DNA of 64,000 bases from Notospermus geniculatus (lineage: Eukaryota; Nemertea; Pilidiophora; Heteronemertea; Lineidae). The stretch is from the NCBI GenBank assembly GCA_002633025.1, contig NMRB01000885.1:194143-258142 (forward strand). The letters are read 5' to 3'. Of this stretch, positions 11,701 through 21,288 are shown one piece after another; positions within the stretch are counted from its first letter, which is position 1, and each line of letters begins with the position of its first letter. A model generated the notes under the pieces. It had not been told where the DNA came from and did not search any database. It saw only the letters and a list, made by a program, of their open reading frames with translations. The translations under genes were made by a program, and so were the position numbers.

Positions 11701-14700
11701 AAAGTACACGGTACACCCTAAAAAGATTGTATTGAGTTTTCGCACTTTCCCGCCACAGATGAAACGTCTCCCAAAGCCATATGGAAATTGCAGCAACGAC
11801 CGGAAACTTGAATATTATAACAAATACTCAGAAAGGGCCTGCTATATGGAATGCTTCACGAAGTTCTTTGTCAACAAAACCGGTTGTAGGATGGCTTATA
11901 TGAAAGGTGAGGTGTTGACAGTAACAGTGTCCCCAATGAAAAGAAATTGTTGACACACATGACGAAGTGATGACCTTCCAGTAACAACAATCAAATTGAT
12001 CGAATCATTTTTTTGTACTTCGCATTACACTGCGAGCTCACCGCTACCACCATAGGTCCGCAGCACACACGACTCAACTTTTCTTGCTCATTAGCAATTC
12101 TATTGTCGGTGAGAAATTTACCTCGAGTGTGAATGTTTTTAACGACAAGAAAGAGTCCGTTGGTCCTTGCCAGCAATCCATTGCTCGGGTAAAACATACG
12201 CCTATTGATTCTCGTTGCTCATTCTCTCATGCTCAAGTTAACGTTCTTTCAGTCCCTGACCCTGTATGTACACTATATCAGTATGCTGAACACTTCAGAA
12301 GGACGCAGGGTAAGTCAAAATGTTTTTCTGATCGCCGTTAAGGTCCAAAGTACGAAATCGACAAGGCATCAGCAGCAGACGGAGGATGCGCGATGATGGG
12401 AACGAGGCTGGTCAGAAAATCTGTTGGGTTTTAAAGGCATATTGTCCACATTTATAAAATGCTAAATTTGTCAGTTGAACCTTTATGGTTGATTCCTTTA
12501 TGGTATTAACTGCACTTGCACAACGCAAGATACAAAGTACACGGTACACCCTAACAAGATTGTATTGAGTTTTCGCACTTTCCCGCCACAGATGAAACGT
12601 CTCCCAAAGCCATATGGAAATTGCAGCAACGACCGGAAACTTGAATATTATGACAAATACTCAGAAAGGGCCTGCTATATGGAATGCTTCACGAAGTTCT
12701 TTGTCAACAAAACCGGTTGTAGGATGGCTTATATGAAAGGTGAGGTGTTGACGGTAACAGTGTCCTCAATGAAAAGAACTTGTTGGCACACATGACGAAG
12801 TGATGACCTTCCAATGCAGTAACAACAATCAAAGCATCATCTCGATATTGATCGAATCATTTTTTTGTACTTCGCATTACACTGCGAGCTCACCGCTACC
12901 GCCATAGGTCCGCAGCACACACGACACTCAACTTTTCTTGCTCATTAGCAATTCTATTGTCGGTGAGAAATTTACCTCGAGTGTGAATGTTTTTAACGAC
13001 AAGAAAGAGTCCGTTGGTCATTGCCAGCAATCCATTGCTCGGGTAAAACATACGCCTATTGATTCTCGTTGCTCATTCTCTCATGCTCAAGTTAACGTTC
13101 TTTCAGTCCCTGACCCTGTATGTACACTATATCAGTATGCTGAACACTTCAGAAGGACGCAGGGTAAGTCAAAATGTTTTCTGATCGCCGTTAAGGTCCA
13201 AAGTACGAAATCGACAAGGCATCAGCAGCAGACGGAGGATGCGCGATGATGGGAACGAGGCTGGTCAGGGACGTGGTAATCGACGCTCAAAACGGAAACA
13301 GCAACACATCTTTTGGAAGATTCCAAATAAAGTGGTTAATGTATGGCATAACAACTGATAACTATCACAACCTGCAGCTTCATTTTTTTCATTTTTTATC
13401 TATTTCCAGTTGAGTATAACAGATTACAAGAAAAAATATGCAATTGCCCTTCTCCATGCGCAACTTTGACCTACCGACCAACATTTTCTTATCTAAAGGC
13501 ATCTGATTTTGATATCGACAAATTATTGAACGAAAAGATTGAAGAGAAACTGCGGAAGAAACTGAGGGAGGCTCGGGACACTCTCCGTGCCACCGATCCC
13601 GACTTAAGGAAGAGAGATGCCACGATCTTGGAAGAATTTGTCAAAAACGGACGAGCCCTGGAGAAGTTGTTGATGGACGAGTTGCCTTCACAAACCCGGA
13701 AACAAACGGAAGAAACAAGAACTATTCGCAACAATATAAAGGGTATACACAGAGGGATCATCGATATGTACGAATTCCAGAGATTTGTTGTGAGGAAGAA
13801 CTTCTATCGATTCACCCAGTACAATGATGAGATGTATTTCTCAGAGGTATCGACTGGATTCTTGGAATTCTTCACATATTTCATGGAACGTCTTCGGAAA
13901 ATGCAACGGTTATTTGACGAAGGAACTGTAGATATGCGGGAACCGGAGAGGAGAAGGCGTCTGAATTCACTTGAGGAGGTCCTGGAAGCAAAGAATAAGG
14001 TCATTGATTTGAGTTTGGTTGCTGTGCGTAAGTGTCTTGAGTCGTACAACAACGGAACAATTGCATTTGCTCCCCCGTACGAATACCAGAACAAATCCTG
14101 GATTGCCCATTTAGATATCATCCCGAAGAAGCGGCTGCATGAGGCATTAGCAAGTGGTTTTGATGACCTTGGTAATCTCGACACAAAGAATGGCTTCTTC
14201 AAGTCCTTGTTTGACCTCAAGGAATTCTATTATAATTTGAATAAGACGGCTCTCAAAGCCTATAAAGGCCAGTTCACGGAGTCAATGGTAATACCATTGA
14301 GAAAGGAGTATATCGAAATGATGGGAAATTATCTTGGCAACAGGAGCATCCTGATGACAGACATATTCTACCAACCTCTGAAAGGTATTGAAGAATTCAT
14401 AGACGATTTAGATGACATTTATGAGAAAGTTGAGGACGAATTCGTCAAAATCTTTTCAAAATTGGAAAGCATCTACAAAATGTCGAACAGAACAGTTAGC
14501 AAACTATGGCCGCCCATCGCCGTATTAATAAATTCTTCCAACGCGTACAGGCGGGGTTCGGGGGACAGTAAGATGGATTTGGCCTCAGGTTTTATTCATC
14601 GCAAAATGCGTGACACCATACAGACAATTTATGAATATTTAGATGACGTGTTCAACGTGGTAGATGACATCGTAACGAAATGGGACAATATCCATGACCA

Positions 14701-16724
14701 GTTTATGGAGATTCTTCTGAAGAAAAAGGTGATGAGAGATGAAGATGTAAAAGCGTATCTTCAGCATTACGAACCAGGATGGGCAGACGAAGAAAGCTTT
14801 AAAAAGACCAGAGACTTTAAAGAAATCGACCAGGTCCGAACAACTTCCAAGTACTGGGCCATGCTGGCCCAGAAGATTGAGGATAGACAGGAACCATTTA
14901 ATGATGCATTCGAAACTGTGATGTTTGACATGAAGGATTATGCAGCAGGAAACACCATCGACCATAGGGTTTACAAGTAAGTAGAAGCACACTGTTAGAA
15001 AAAACAGAGGATTTTACAGAAAATTCCTGCAGCAGAGTTTCAGGACGTGATCTGTAAAATTACAGACTCAAACAAATGTTAACAGAGACTTGACTGGAGG
15101 CTTACCAAATTATATTTTCATACGTTCTCAGAAAGCATCATTCTGGACAGTCCAATTGAGTCCAACTAATACAGGAACACATAACTCACACCATATGTAT
15201 ATTTACAGAAGTTCTTGAAACTCTGCTGCATGCAATTTCTGTAAAAATATTACAAAGATTTGTAACAGTGCAAGCAATGTGATATAATATATCATCGCCA
15301 AATAGAAACGAAGCTGACGTTTGCTTTTAAGAAGAGTGTTTGTTAGTCTCGTCCAGCTTAAAGTTGATCCTTGCACACCTGGGTCCATATTCATAAACGT
15401 ACTTAAGTCAAAGTGTGACACTTATCTTTTGTGTTGAACAAAGGATAAGTGTCACACTACTTAGACTTGGGTCGAATCATAAACTAATATTAGTTTATGG
15501 TCGAATTCATAAAACAGTTCTATCGTTAGAACCGTCTTAGGCCGATTCCAAGCATCGTCAACCATTGTACTTGGAACCGGTGTCTAAGACGGTTCTAACG
15601 ACAGAACCGCTTTATGAATACGGCCCAAGTAGTTTAATAGTTTTATGAATACGGGCCCATGTCTCATTCACGATCTCTGAATATCATGGAGTTTGAATAA
15701 GGCGAGTGTCTGTCCATATCCGCACCACATTCTAAGTCCAATGAATGCCGAGAGCACGGACGCAAATGTCCGGATTGAACGTTCGTCCGGTGATCCTTAC
15801 GAGCCTGTCCGTGGGCCGGGCGAACCAGGTATCACGTTACGTTGCGAATATTGAAAACCTCGTCCTATTTTTACTTCCAGAAAAAACTTTATATCGTTGG
15901 TGATATACTTCGAAGCGATGAACTACGAATTGATAGAACAACAGGCTGCATACACCATATTTGCCTTACTTAGTAAGTGGTCAACTGAGGGCAGGAGGGC
16001 GTCATCCTGTTGTTAATTCTCACAGCCATTTCTCGTTAGAAACGTTCACTGTCGTCAGTATTTGGTTCCGCATTTTAGAATGCACCACGGACAAGTGGCT
16101 AGACTGGTACCCGGTCCCTACATAGCCCAGACGGAGAAAGGGACCGGTATTGGGCGGCCATACTTGGCAGAAAGCTGCCATATTATGACGTCACAGAGGA
16201 TTCCCCTCATTACTGAGAAATAGCTTACTTACCTCACATCCCCAAATAGCTAACCAATCAATTGCGACGTCACAAACTCAAATTCAAAAAGAGCTAGCCA
16301 ATCAACTACGTCGTTACATCAGGCAATACCGGTCCCTTATCCTTGAGCTATGTTGGGACCGGGAACCAGTCTAACGAGTGGCGTAACCTAGCGGCGATGT
16401 GTGAGGAGTTCCCGTTCACAGATTTGTTGTCACTTTTTGTTTTGTTTTCCAGGTGATCTTGGGGGTTCCATGGGATTGTTTGTTGGCGGTAGCGTTATCA
16501 GTTTGTTTGAACTGATTGATGTTATCGTATACAATCAAGTCTTCAAAACAGTGGCAGGCAGCAAGCGACGAATCAAGAAAAAGAAGGCGATACATGGACG
16601 CGAGAAGGCGCCATCTTTGCAGAATAGCGACAGTGTCAACAAAGATGATACTTCACCAACAATGTACAACGACTTTGATCGAAGTGGCTACCGCCGGGAT
16701 ATGGACAAAGCGACAAGGGTGTGA
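2609..16724 (+). CDS. DEG/ENaC (ASIC-like) cation channel with a giant extracellular insertion
   Basis: Reconstructed gene for a trimeric amiloride-type sodium channel subunit of the plasma membrane. Exons with matching GT-AG phases: E1 2609-2724, E2 8797-8964, E3 9376-9548, E5 about 11697-11906 or its copy ending 12739, E6 12253-12309 or 13107-13163, E7 13410-14976, E8 15881-15972, E9 16453-16724. Family marks seen in order: the HG gating motif (TIHG), TM1 (ILWLILFLVAAGFFL), FPALLLCNQN, the Leu/Pro-Tyr stretch KRLPKPYGNC, a Cys-rich exon, CNCPSPC, a pre-TM2 strand (LVIYFEAMNYE), and TM2 with selectivity filter GGS (family G/S-x-S). Exons for the finger region between E3 and E5 are not visible. 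About 885 residues are accounted for against roughly 500-550 in ordinary ASICs. The excess is a ~480-residue block in E7. The family call is firm; gating stimulus and tissue role are unknown. Confidence 0.88.
2840..2958. mobile_element. Foldback MITE
   Basis: GAGTTTAACAGATCAAACGC at the left end is mirrored by GCGTGTGATCTTTTAAACTC at the right end, and the inverted match continues through TAACGATAACATTTACGTTAA. About 45-bp arms flank a short loop. It lies 116 bp inside intron 1 of the channel gene. Confidence 0.6.
3703..3776 (+). repeat. tRNA-like Pol III sequence (decayed tRNA or SINE head)
   Basis: A box-like TAGCGCAGTG (3712-3721) and a perfect B box GGTTCGAATCC lie at tRNA-like spacing, followed by long T runs after 3779 that could end Pol III transcription. 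The outer 7-bp stem does not pair and the anticodon arm is poor, so a functional tRNA is unlikely. Confidence 0.4.
6287..7125. other. Assembly gap (839 Ns)
   Basis: A run of N. The right edge at 7126 enters directly into an inverted copy of the element at 7168-7379, which probably caused the assembly to break. Confidence 0.99.
7126..7379. mobile_element. MITE with CCACTGGCGA-type inverted ends plus an inverted partial copy
   Basis: 7168-7379 begins ACTAGTGTCCCACTGGCGA and ends in its near reverse complement. 7126-7160 is an inverted copy of its left end, separated by TTTTATA, giving a palindrome with ~35-bp arms beside the N gap. A third related piece lies at about 5505-5589. Confidence 0.6.
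7385..7573. mobile_element. 5'-incomplete copy of the GPCR-inserted MITE family
   Basis: Clear similarity to 45570-45770: AACCATCGGG, TTGACAAACTGTT, AATCGAAGTGAATTTTTCGA and GATGGTTAAACCGAGGTTTA in the same order. The left terminal repeat is missing where it meets the preceding element. Confidence 0.65.
7593..8085. mobile_element. MITE with AGCCCCGTTTACACTG termini
   Basis: The left end AGCCCCGTTTACACTG and right end CAGTGTAAACGGGGCT are inverted copies about 490 bp apart. Inside, CCGGTCCGAGCACGGATCG occurs twice, with a variant (CCCGTCCGAGCACGGATCG) near 8039-8057, suggesting sub-terminal repeats. No coding potential recognised. Confidence 0.65.
8490..8780. mobile_element. TTAA-flanked MITE next to the exon 2 splice acceptor
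   Basis: It starts TTAAGCTAGGAATCCACTGC and ends in the inverted form CTAGCTTTAA. A reverse-complement copy of the same ~260-290 bp element is at 41050-41309, including ATCTTCGCCATTGGTGG and GCAACCCAGTTGC tracts. Its right end lies 16 bp before the first base of exon 2, so it supplies or displaces the branch-point region. The reading frame that begins at 8630 is mostly this element. Confidence 0.75.
8797..8964 (+). CDS. DEG/ENaC exon 2: TM1 and start of extracellular domain
   Basis: The acceptor TTTCAG precedes an A that completes the Arg codon from exon 1. Encodes TM1 (ILWLILFLVAAGFFL), YYTSGPVTVKVEV and FPALLLCNQNSF, the family's FPAVTICNxN stretch. The exon ends phase 2 (AG) at a GTAGAG donor. 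A 5'-truncated near-identical copy is at 9744-9897. Confidence 0.88.
9127..9211 (-). mobile_element. 5'-truncated SINE copy with 11-bp target-site duplication
   Basis: 85 bp match, in reverse complement, the 3' end of the full SINE at 39202-39481, with one mismatch seen. It is flanked by AGCAGCGACGT at 9116-9126 and 9212-9222. The duplicated sister intron (9898-10200) has only one AGCAGCGACGT and no SINE, so the empty site is present in the same window. Confidence 0.85.
9376..9548 (+). CDS. DEG/ENaC exon 3 (copy 1): first extracellular helices
   Basis: Starts after TTATTCTCTCCAG; the first A joins the AG of exon 2. Encodes ITKADQLGYKTMLDEFYEKE and continues to HEKEDMIVK, then a Cys split by the donor GTGTAAC. 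This fits the DEG/ENaC segment that ends in the conserved Cys of the C-x-F-x-G-x-x-C region. The exact donor is uncertain between three nearby GTs. Confidence 0.78.
9744..10480 (+). repeat. Duplicated exon 2-exon 3 block (copy 2)
   Basis: Near-identical to 8811-9648. It holds exon 2 sequence lacking its first codons and acceptor (9744-9897) and an intact exon 3 copy (10201-10373). Differences from copy 1 include loss of the SINE and a 16-bp deletion beside it. A single N at 9649 lies between the copies, so this may be real duplication or an unmerged allele. Exon 2 copy 2 cannot be spliced in as it stands; exon 3 copy 2 could. Confidence 0.8.
10481..11696. other. Intronic stretch where finger-domain exons should lie
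   Basis: Between exon 3 and the KRLPKPYGNC exon, family members carry roughly 100-150 more residues, including C-x-F-x-G-x-x-C and a G-x-C-Y-T-F-N-like motif. I see neither. A single N sits at about 10702 and a MITE at 10790-10944. The missing exons may be collapsed at that N, deleted, or too divergent to read by eye. Confidence 0.5.
10790..10944. mobile_element. Short MITE with GGTGACAGACTGGCGCGTA ends
   Basis: Inverted termini of about 24 bp (GGTGACAGACTGGCGCGTA and its complement) flank about 105 bp with two inward CCAAT-type sequences. No coding content. Confidence 0.65.
11697..11906 (+). CDS. DEG/ENaC exon 5 (copy A): palm segment with KRLPKPYGNC
   Basis: Contains MKRLPKPYGNC, YSERACYMECFTKFF and KTGCRMAYMK, matching the family's RLP-x-PYG-x-C and the following conserved cysteines. 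Ends phase 1 (G) at GTGAGG. The start is approximate: CGCAAG or an AAAG a few bases later could be the acceptor. Residues before KRLPK (TVHPKKIVLSF) also fit the family's extracellular strand. Confidence 0.78.
12253..12309 (+). CDS. DEG/ENaC exon 6 (copy A): small Cys exon
   Basis: 57 bp between ACGTTCTTTCAG and GTAAGTC. The G left by exon 5 completes Val, giving VPDPVCTLYQYAEHFRRTQ, the equivalent of the family's P-x-C-x-x-x-x-Y segment. Ends phase 1, which agrees with exon 7. Confidence 0.78.
12497..13269 (+). repeat. Duplicated exon 5-exon 6 block (copy B)
   Basis: Near-identical to 11665-12416. Exon 5B ends at 12739 and exon 6B is 13107-13163; both keep their splice sites and frames. Visible protein differences are Lys to Asn before IVLSF and Asn to Asp in YYNKYS. 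The copies could be alternative exons, a non-functional duplication, or alleles placed in tandem. Copy B lies next to exon 7. Confidence 0.8.
13410..14976 (+). CDS. DEG/ENaC exon 7: Cys-rich wrist segment plus ~480-residue helical insert
   Basis: Starts after CTATTTCCAG, completing Val with the exon 6 G. The first ~30 residues carry ICNCPSPCATLTY and TFSYLKAS, the family's C-x-C-P-x-P-C stretch. Ordinary ASICs then run only a few tens of residues to the pre-TM2 strand. Here about 480 residues intervene, with no stop, before VYK meets exon 8. The insert is rich in Glu, Asp, Lys and Arg, nearly free of Cys and Pro, and reads as long helices (for example EKIEEKLRKKLREARDTLRA). Six N-glycosylation sequons (NGT, NKS, NKT, NRS, NRT, NSS) agree with an extracellular location. 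I recognise no known domain in it. It ends phase 2 at GTAAGT. Confidence 0.85.
14990..15270. mobile_element. CACTGTTAGAAA-type MITE (copy 1)
   Basis: Ends are CACTGTTAGAA and GTAACAGTG. The interior has repeated TTTACAGAAA and TGTAAAATTACAG tracts shared with 18116-18446 and, inverted, 37119-37451. It begins 13 bp after the last base of exon 7, directly behind the splice donor. Confidence 0.7.
15381..15658. mobile_element. Nested TTCATAAA-type MITE
   Basis: Outer ends GGGTCCATATTCATAAA and TTTATGAATACGGGCCC are inverted. A second inverted pair inside (AGTTCTATCGTTAGAACCG with CGGTTCTAACGACAGAACC) shows a related element inserted in the first. Confidence 0.6.
15881..15972 (+). CDS. DEG/ENaC exon 8: pre-TM2 strand
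   Basis: 92 bp between TTACTTCCAG and GTAAGTGG. It encodes KNFISLVIYFEAMNYELIEQ and then QAAYTIFALL, matching the family's N-x-x-x-L-x-IYF-x-x-L-x-YE pattern before TM2. Phase 2 in and phase 1 out agree with both neighbours. Confidence 0.88.
16101..16372. mobile_element. MITE with AGACTGGTACCCGGTCCC ends
   Basis: AGACTGGTACCCGGTCCCTA at the left and its imperfect inverse at the right (GGGACCGGGAACCAGTCT) bound about 270 bp in the last intron of the channel gene. Confidence 0.65.
16453..16724 (+). CDS. DEG/ENaC exon 9: TM2, selectivity filter, cytoplasmic tail
   Basis: Starts after TTGTTTTCCAG. Joining the A of exon 8 gives SDLGGSMGLFVGGSVISLFE, the TM2 signature with filter GGS in place of the usual GAS; both fit G-x-S. 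A basic tail (KRRIKKKK) and a 50-residue polar C-terminus follow to the TGA at 16722-16724. Confidence 0.9.
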
Positions 16725-17536
16725 CCATTTCACTGACAAGAAACACTGCGATAACGAAAGAAGAGCATGAAAAGAAAAAATAACTTAAGGCAAAACGAGG
16801 TGAAATGACAATTTACATGAAGATACTCAACGTGCACCGTGCAGGCCCCTTAAGCAGCCGATACACGTGCAATATAGGAATCTATGGGCAATATTATTGC
16901 CAATCTTTCTTCTTCCCATCATGCCGGAGGCACACGTTCCCATTTTGGGCCTCATATTGTGCAATAATATTGGGCGTGTATGGGCCACTTTACAGTCCGT
17001 TTTGGTCTGACCCTAAATTTGACGACATAAGTACAATGTATACAAAGAGAGCAATGCCATGAATAATTTACTTACTAGCAACAACCCGTGGCAATTGGTG
17101 ATTCTGGGTTTGGCCCAGGTTGGAATGCACGGCACGGCTGGAATTGGTGCAGCACGGTGTGCGGTAGGGAGAATTGAGAAAGCAATCGAAAAACACCGTT
17201 AAAAAGTGAATTTGCCACCACAACAAAGTACTCTTTGCAAATTAAACCACCCGTTGCATCAGGATATGGTATCCTCTATTACCATGCCGAATTTCGAGAC
17301 AAAACAAAGCTTCTAAGTGTGACTTTATTGAGCCGCCTTCCAGCATTAATATATAGATGATGGCTTTGAGAAATCGAGAAGCAGACCATAGATTCGAAGA
17401 CGTGGACGTGTAAAATAAGATATCTTATAGACCTATCTGTCTTGATTAGCCTCTATTTATCTTTCCCAAAGAAAACACACTTTTGAATTTCCTATTCTCC
17501 TTTGGCTTACTGGACAAACATGTGATAACATCTTAC

Positions 17537-17687
17537 CCCAGGAAAAAATGAACCATGAACATCATGGTTGAACCATGAACTGCGGCCAAATAACAGTAAA
17601 GTTCATTGTTTTACTATGAACTTCACTGTTATTTGTCCGCAGTTCATGGTTCAACTATAAAGTTCATGGTTCATTTTTTCCTGCGGG
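17537..17687. mobile_element. Foldback element with GAACCATGAAC arms
   Basis: CCCAGGAAAAAATGAACCAT at the left is the inverse of the right end ATGGTTCATTTTTTCCTG. The inside has further inverted AACAGTAAAGTTCA and TGAACTTCACTGTT sequences, so the whole 150 bp can fold on itself. It sits in the dispersed repeat copy at 17.4-18.5 kb. Confidence 0.65.
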
Positions 17688-18115
17688 ACGAGTGCAATGC
17701 CTGTCTTTTATGCGTATGCAAGCCATGATAACCTCTGGGATCTCTACTAGAAAGTGCCTGTGAGAAAGACCCCGGTTGGAAAATTTGCGAAATTAGGAGA
17801 CGACTTTTTGTGTGTCGTTTTTTGTGATCTATGTTATCTTCATATGCAAGCAATGATGTTCATTCTTTTTTACATGTTTTATATATCGAACAAAGTTTTC
17901 AACGTCCAGACACGGGTTCATATATTAATAAACACCTGTATATTCTATCAAAATCAAATAACTGATGGTAGATTTTTTTTCATTAACTCCACAATCGACC
18001 GAGTAAGTCATCCTGAGAATATCAGGCGTGTGAGCGGATGAAGAGGAGCGAGGTAAAAACCCCTGCTGTGGGAGGATGGAGTAAGTGGCTGCAACTGACA
18101 CTCTGCAAATACCTA

Positions 18116-18446
18116 CACTTAGAAATAACAGAAGATTTTACAGAAAATCTGCGCAGCAGAGTCCCCAGGACGGACCTGTAAAATTACAGGCTTGATCTGT
18201 AAAAGTACAGACTTAAATAATTGTCAACAGAGACTTGACTGGAGGCTGACCAAATTATATTTTCATGCTGCTCTCAGAAGGCATCATTATGGAAAGTTCT
18301 ATTGAGTCCAACCAATACAGGAAAACATGAATCATACCATTAAAAAAATATGTAAATTTACAGAAAGTGCTGGGGACTCTGCTGCAGGCAATTTCTGTAA
18401 AATTACTGCAAAATTACTACTGTAAAATTAATAATTTCTAACAGTG
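18116..18446. mobile_element. CACTGTTAGAAA-type MITE (copy 2)
   Basis: Shares its body with 14990-15270 and 37119-37451: AGAAATAACAGAAGATTTTA, CAGAGTCCCCAGGACGG and an internal CATCATTATGGAAAG. Its left end reads CACTTAGAAAT, a short deletion relative to copy 3. Confidence 0.7.
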
Positions 18447-18613
18447 TTGCATCTGTGTGAGGACCACACCCCTTTTCACTGTCTGCATATGTTCATTGTA
18501 GCGATCCCTTATGACCGAGTAAACATGTACCAAAAATATATATATTTTTGCATGTACCCAAAACCGTCATTCTTTTCGTCGGAGGTAGTTGTACCCTTGC
18601 TGGACACACCTTC

Positions 18614-18712
18614 GCATCCTGAGAACATCAGGGCTTCTTTGCGCTGGCTCCCTTCGGCGCCGGTGTGGTGACGAAGGGAGCCACTCTAAGAACCCTGATG
18701 TTCTCAGGATGC
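18614..18712. repeat. Palindromic element with GCATCCTGAGAACATCAGGG arms
   Basis: The left arm GCATCCTGAGAACATCAGGG is mirrored at 18691-18712. A second mirrored pair (GGCTCCCTTCG, CGAAGGGAGCC) lies inside. A partial related copy, CATCCTGAGAATATCAGG, is at 18009. Confidence 0.6.
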
Positions 18713-19174
18713 ACCTTCGCTGTCCTTTTCAGCTCACGGGATTAACACCGGCAAACCGTGGTTTGTTGGACCGAGATCAAAGCCCGAAAGTACAGTATAT
18801 TGCGTTAGGTTTTGTATCTCGCGACGGCCGACGTAACTTTTGACCTTTAGGCAACGTCGTTTTTGCATGCTCGATAAGCCTGTTCAGATCTATCTATTTG
18901 AATGATTTAAGTAACCAATTTAGGTATTAAGAGTGTTGCTACATATAAACGAATGTGTTGAAGCATGTTACCTTACCTGATGAAGGGTTAGTCACGCTAT
19001 AACAGTTCGTTGAACTTCTCAAGTGATGAAGGCATGGCGGCCATTTTTGTTTCGACATAGTATCAGTCCAGCCTCGCTGTTACCACTGACTATATTAGGT
19101 TGGACAGGAGACCAGTCTTATCAAGGTGGGGAGGGAATAAGAGTGACCTAATGCATACAGTCGTGCTTTAAGAA

Positions 19175-21288
19175 CTAGGCTGCATTACTTCCCGGAAGGC
19201 TGCTTATACTACGCCAAGCGTCCTCCCTCGCAGTTGGATCGATGTCTTTAAGTTTAAGATCGTTTTGACTTGCCCTGACAATACTAACACAAGGTTCTAT
19301 TACAAAGATAATGGAGAGAAAAACCCCACAACCTGCAACGTACATGGAATAGGAGTAGTCCTTCGTGCGATCGTATAGTATCCCTGCTATTGTTGGACCG
19401 ATTAAGCCCCCGATTCCACAAAATATATAACGGATAGCCCAGGCTAGACGGAGTCTATGTTCCCCAACAATTTTGAATATAACTAAAGGTAAGATAGTAG
19501 CAGTAACTGAGGTACTGTAGGCGAAGATGCAGATGAATAGCACCATGACGGCATAGGAGCTGAACACTGGGATCATCACAGCCCCGGCTGCACATATGAA
19601 AGTATGAATTTCAAGCAATACTATAGGTTCACTTTTTGTTACGTGAGCTAGAACTCCTGTTCCAATCATTCCAAAAAAGAGGGCAGCACTGTAGAAAGAA
19701 ACGACGTAGGAAGCAACCTCGTCAGCAACGTCTGTCTTCTGCAGCACCAATGCTTTTAAGTGGATTGTCCCGACCGAAATACTTAGTTGTACAAAAGTGC
19801 ACTGGAGACAAATAAGAGAAGATATGCTCTTAAACGAAGCAATTCTTTACAATGGCCAATCATTTCCCGCCGACGGTCACGTGTTTCATACTCTAATCCT
19901 GATTGGTCCTTTGGTCTGGTTTTTTCCACTGGTTTGACCGGTCGCACAATAGCTCCTGCAACGCAGACGTTCAAAACGAATCCAGACATGATGATCAGGC
20001 CTCCGCTCCAGGAGAATGTCTCATTGACGTATTCAATCAATATTGGAAAAATTATCCCGCCAGCCGCTGATCCGCTTGTACCGATGCCCTGTGCAAGTGC
20101 TCTCTGTTTATTAAAGTAGAAAAGAAGAACCGAGGTTGCATTCATGTAGACCATAGCATCTCCGACACCTGGAAAGGGAAGAACAAAGTTCAGTCTCCAC
20201 TTCGGCTCTAATGATCAAGCAGAATTTTTTTTCGGTTTGGAAATTTACATGCCATTGGCTTTTATTTTAGGCCTTTCTCACCACCACAGCTGCATGGCTG
20301 AGACAGGTGTACGATTTCCACAGGCCAATCTACTAATACCTTGAAAGCCGACATGGATGAACAATAAAATTATTATATCTCACCCAGCAAAAATCCCAAC
20401 GTTGCGATGCAGACGAAGACATTCGGCGCGAATGCGGACGCCATGAGCCCAATGGACATGGCCACACCACCGAGCATGACGACGAGCCTCGGTCCATATC
20501 GTTCCGACAGGGGGAGAATGATTATACCTGTATTAAACTTTCTTGTTAGTTGTTATAAAATCAGGCCCACACACGGACGAATATTACCAGAAATATATTA
20601 CTGGCCCATCATTGCTTCCTCAGATCACATCATGGATTTTAAAATGGCGATTTGTTTATCGCTGCCGTTATGAGAATGTTATGCGCATGCGCAGAGGCAT
20701 TGCAAATGACGGTTACCTACAGCGTCCAACTTACACCGGGTTAATTCGGAACCGGTGCTGCCCCGGGTTAAATTCGTGTAATGTAAATGCGGCTTATGAC
20801 ATGGCTAGAAGTGGCCTCAGTTGGCGATTTTCGTCGGTTGGGATGGGCAAAAATAATTTTGCTGCAGTTGTCAGGGCATCCTAAGGTTATCAATGCTCTA
20901 TGCCGATGTAAAGCAACAATATTCAGCTGACTACATTTTACAAAGGGCGCCGGTCGGTAGGAAAGGTATGATATAGTATTATAGCCACAAACCTACCCGA
21001 GAAACAATAGCTCGCGTAAAACACGCTGCCGATGAGAGAAAGGACGGAGCTATCAGTCTGGAAGTAGTCCATCAGTTCCACGTAGTAGATGCTTAATGTC
21101 CGTTCTATCCCGTGCATGAAGGACATCACGAAAGCTGCGGCAACGACAAGCCATCGCCAGACCACCGGATCATCCAGTCGTATTCCACTCTTCTCCCCAT
21201 CAAGCGATGTGCTCGGCAAAAGCTGGACGCTGTTTTCCGAAATCTGGTCGTGTTTCATGTCCCCCCGTACAAAATTCGGTTTTTCCAT
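19175..21288 (-). pseudogene. SLC16/MCT-like transporter gene 1, frameshifted
   Basis: Three exons on the minus strand: 21288-20997, 20527-20384 and 20168-19175, all with phase-1 GT-AG junctions. It encodes a 12-TM major facilitator of the monocarboxylate transporter type in the plasma membrane. Exon 1 has WRWLVVAAAFVMSFMHGIER, like the MCT D-G-x-W-G-W start; exon 2 has SERYGPRLVVMLGG, like the second MCT motif. Exon 3 breaks near 19815-19821: about two extra bases in a CTTCTC run shift the frame. Without them the residues line up one for one with gene 2 through LQxxFxQxSIS. The rest of exon 3 is open to 19175. An in-frame ATG also exists at 21399. This is a recent pseudogene or a base-call error; substrate unknown. 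Confidence 0.75.

Larger units (their letters stand above)
16725..19174. other. Intergenic repeats between channel and transporter genes
   Basis: No gene supported. Contains the second copy of the 354-850 repeat (about 17460-18530), interrupted by a foldback element at 17537-17687 and a CACTGTTAGAAA-type MITE at 18116-18446, then a palindromic element at 18614-18712. Confidence 0.6.
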
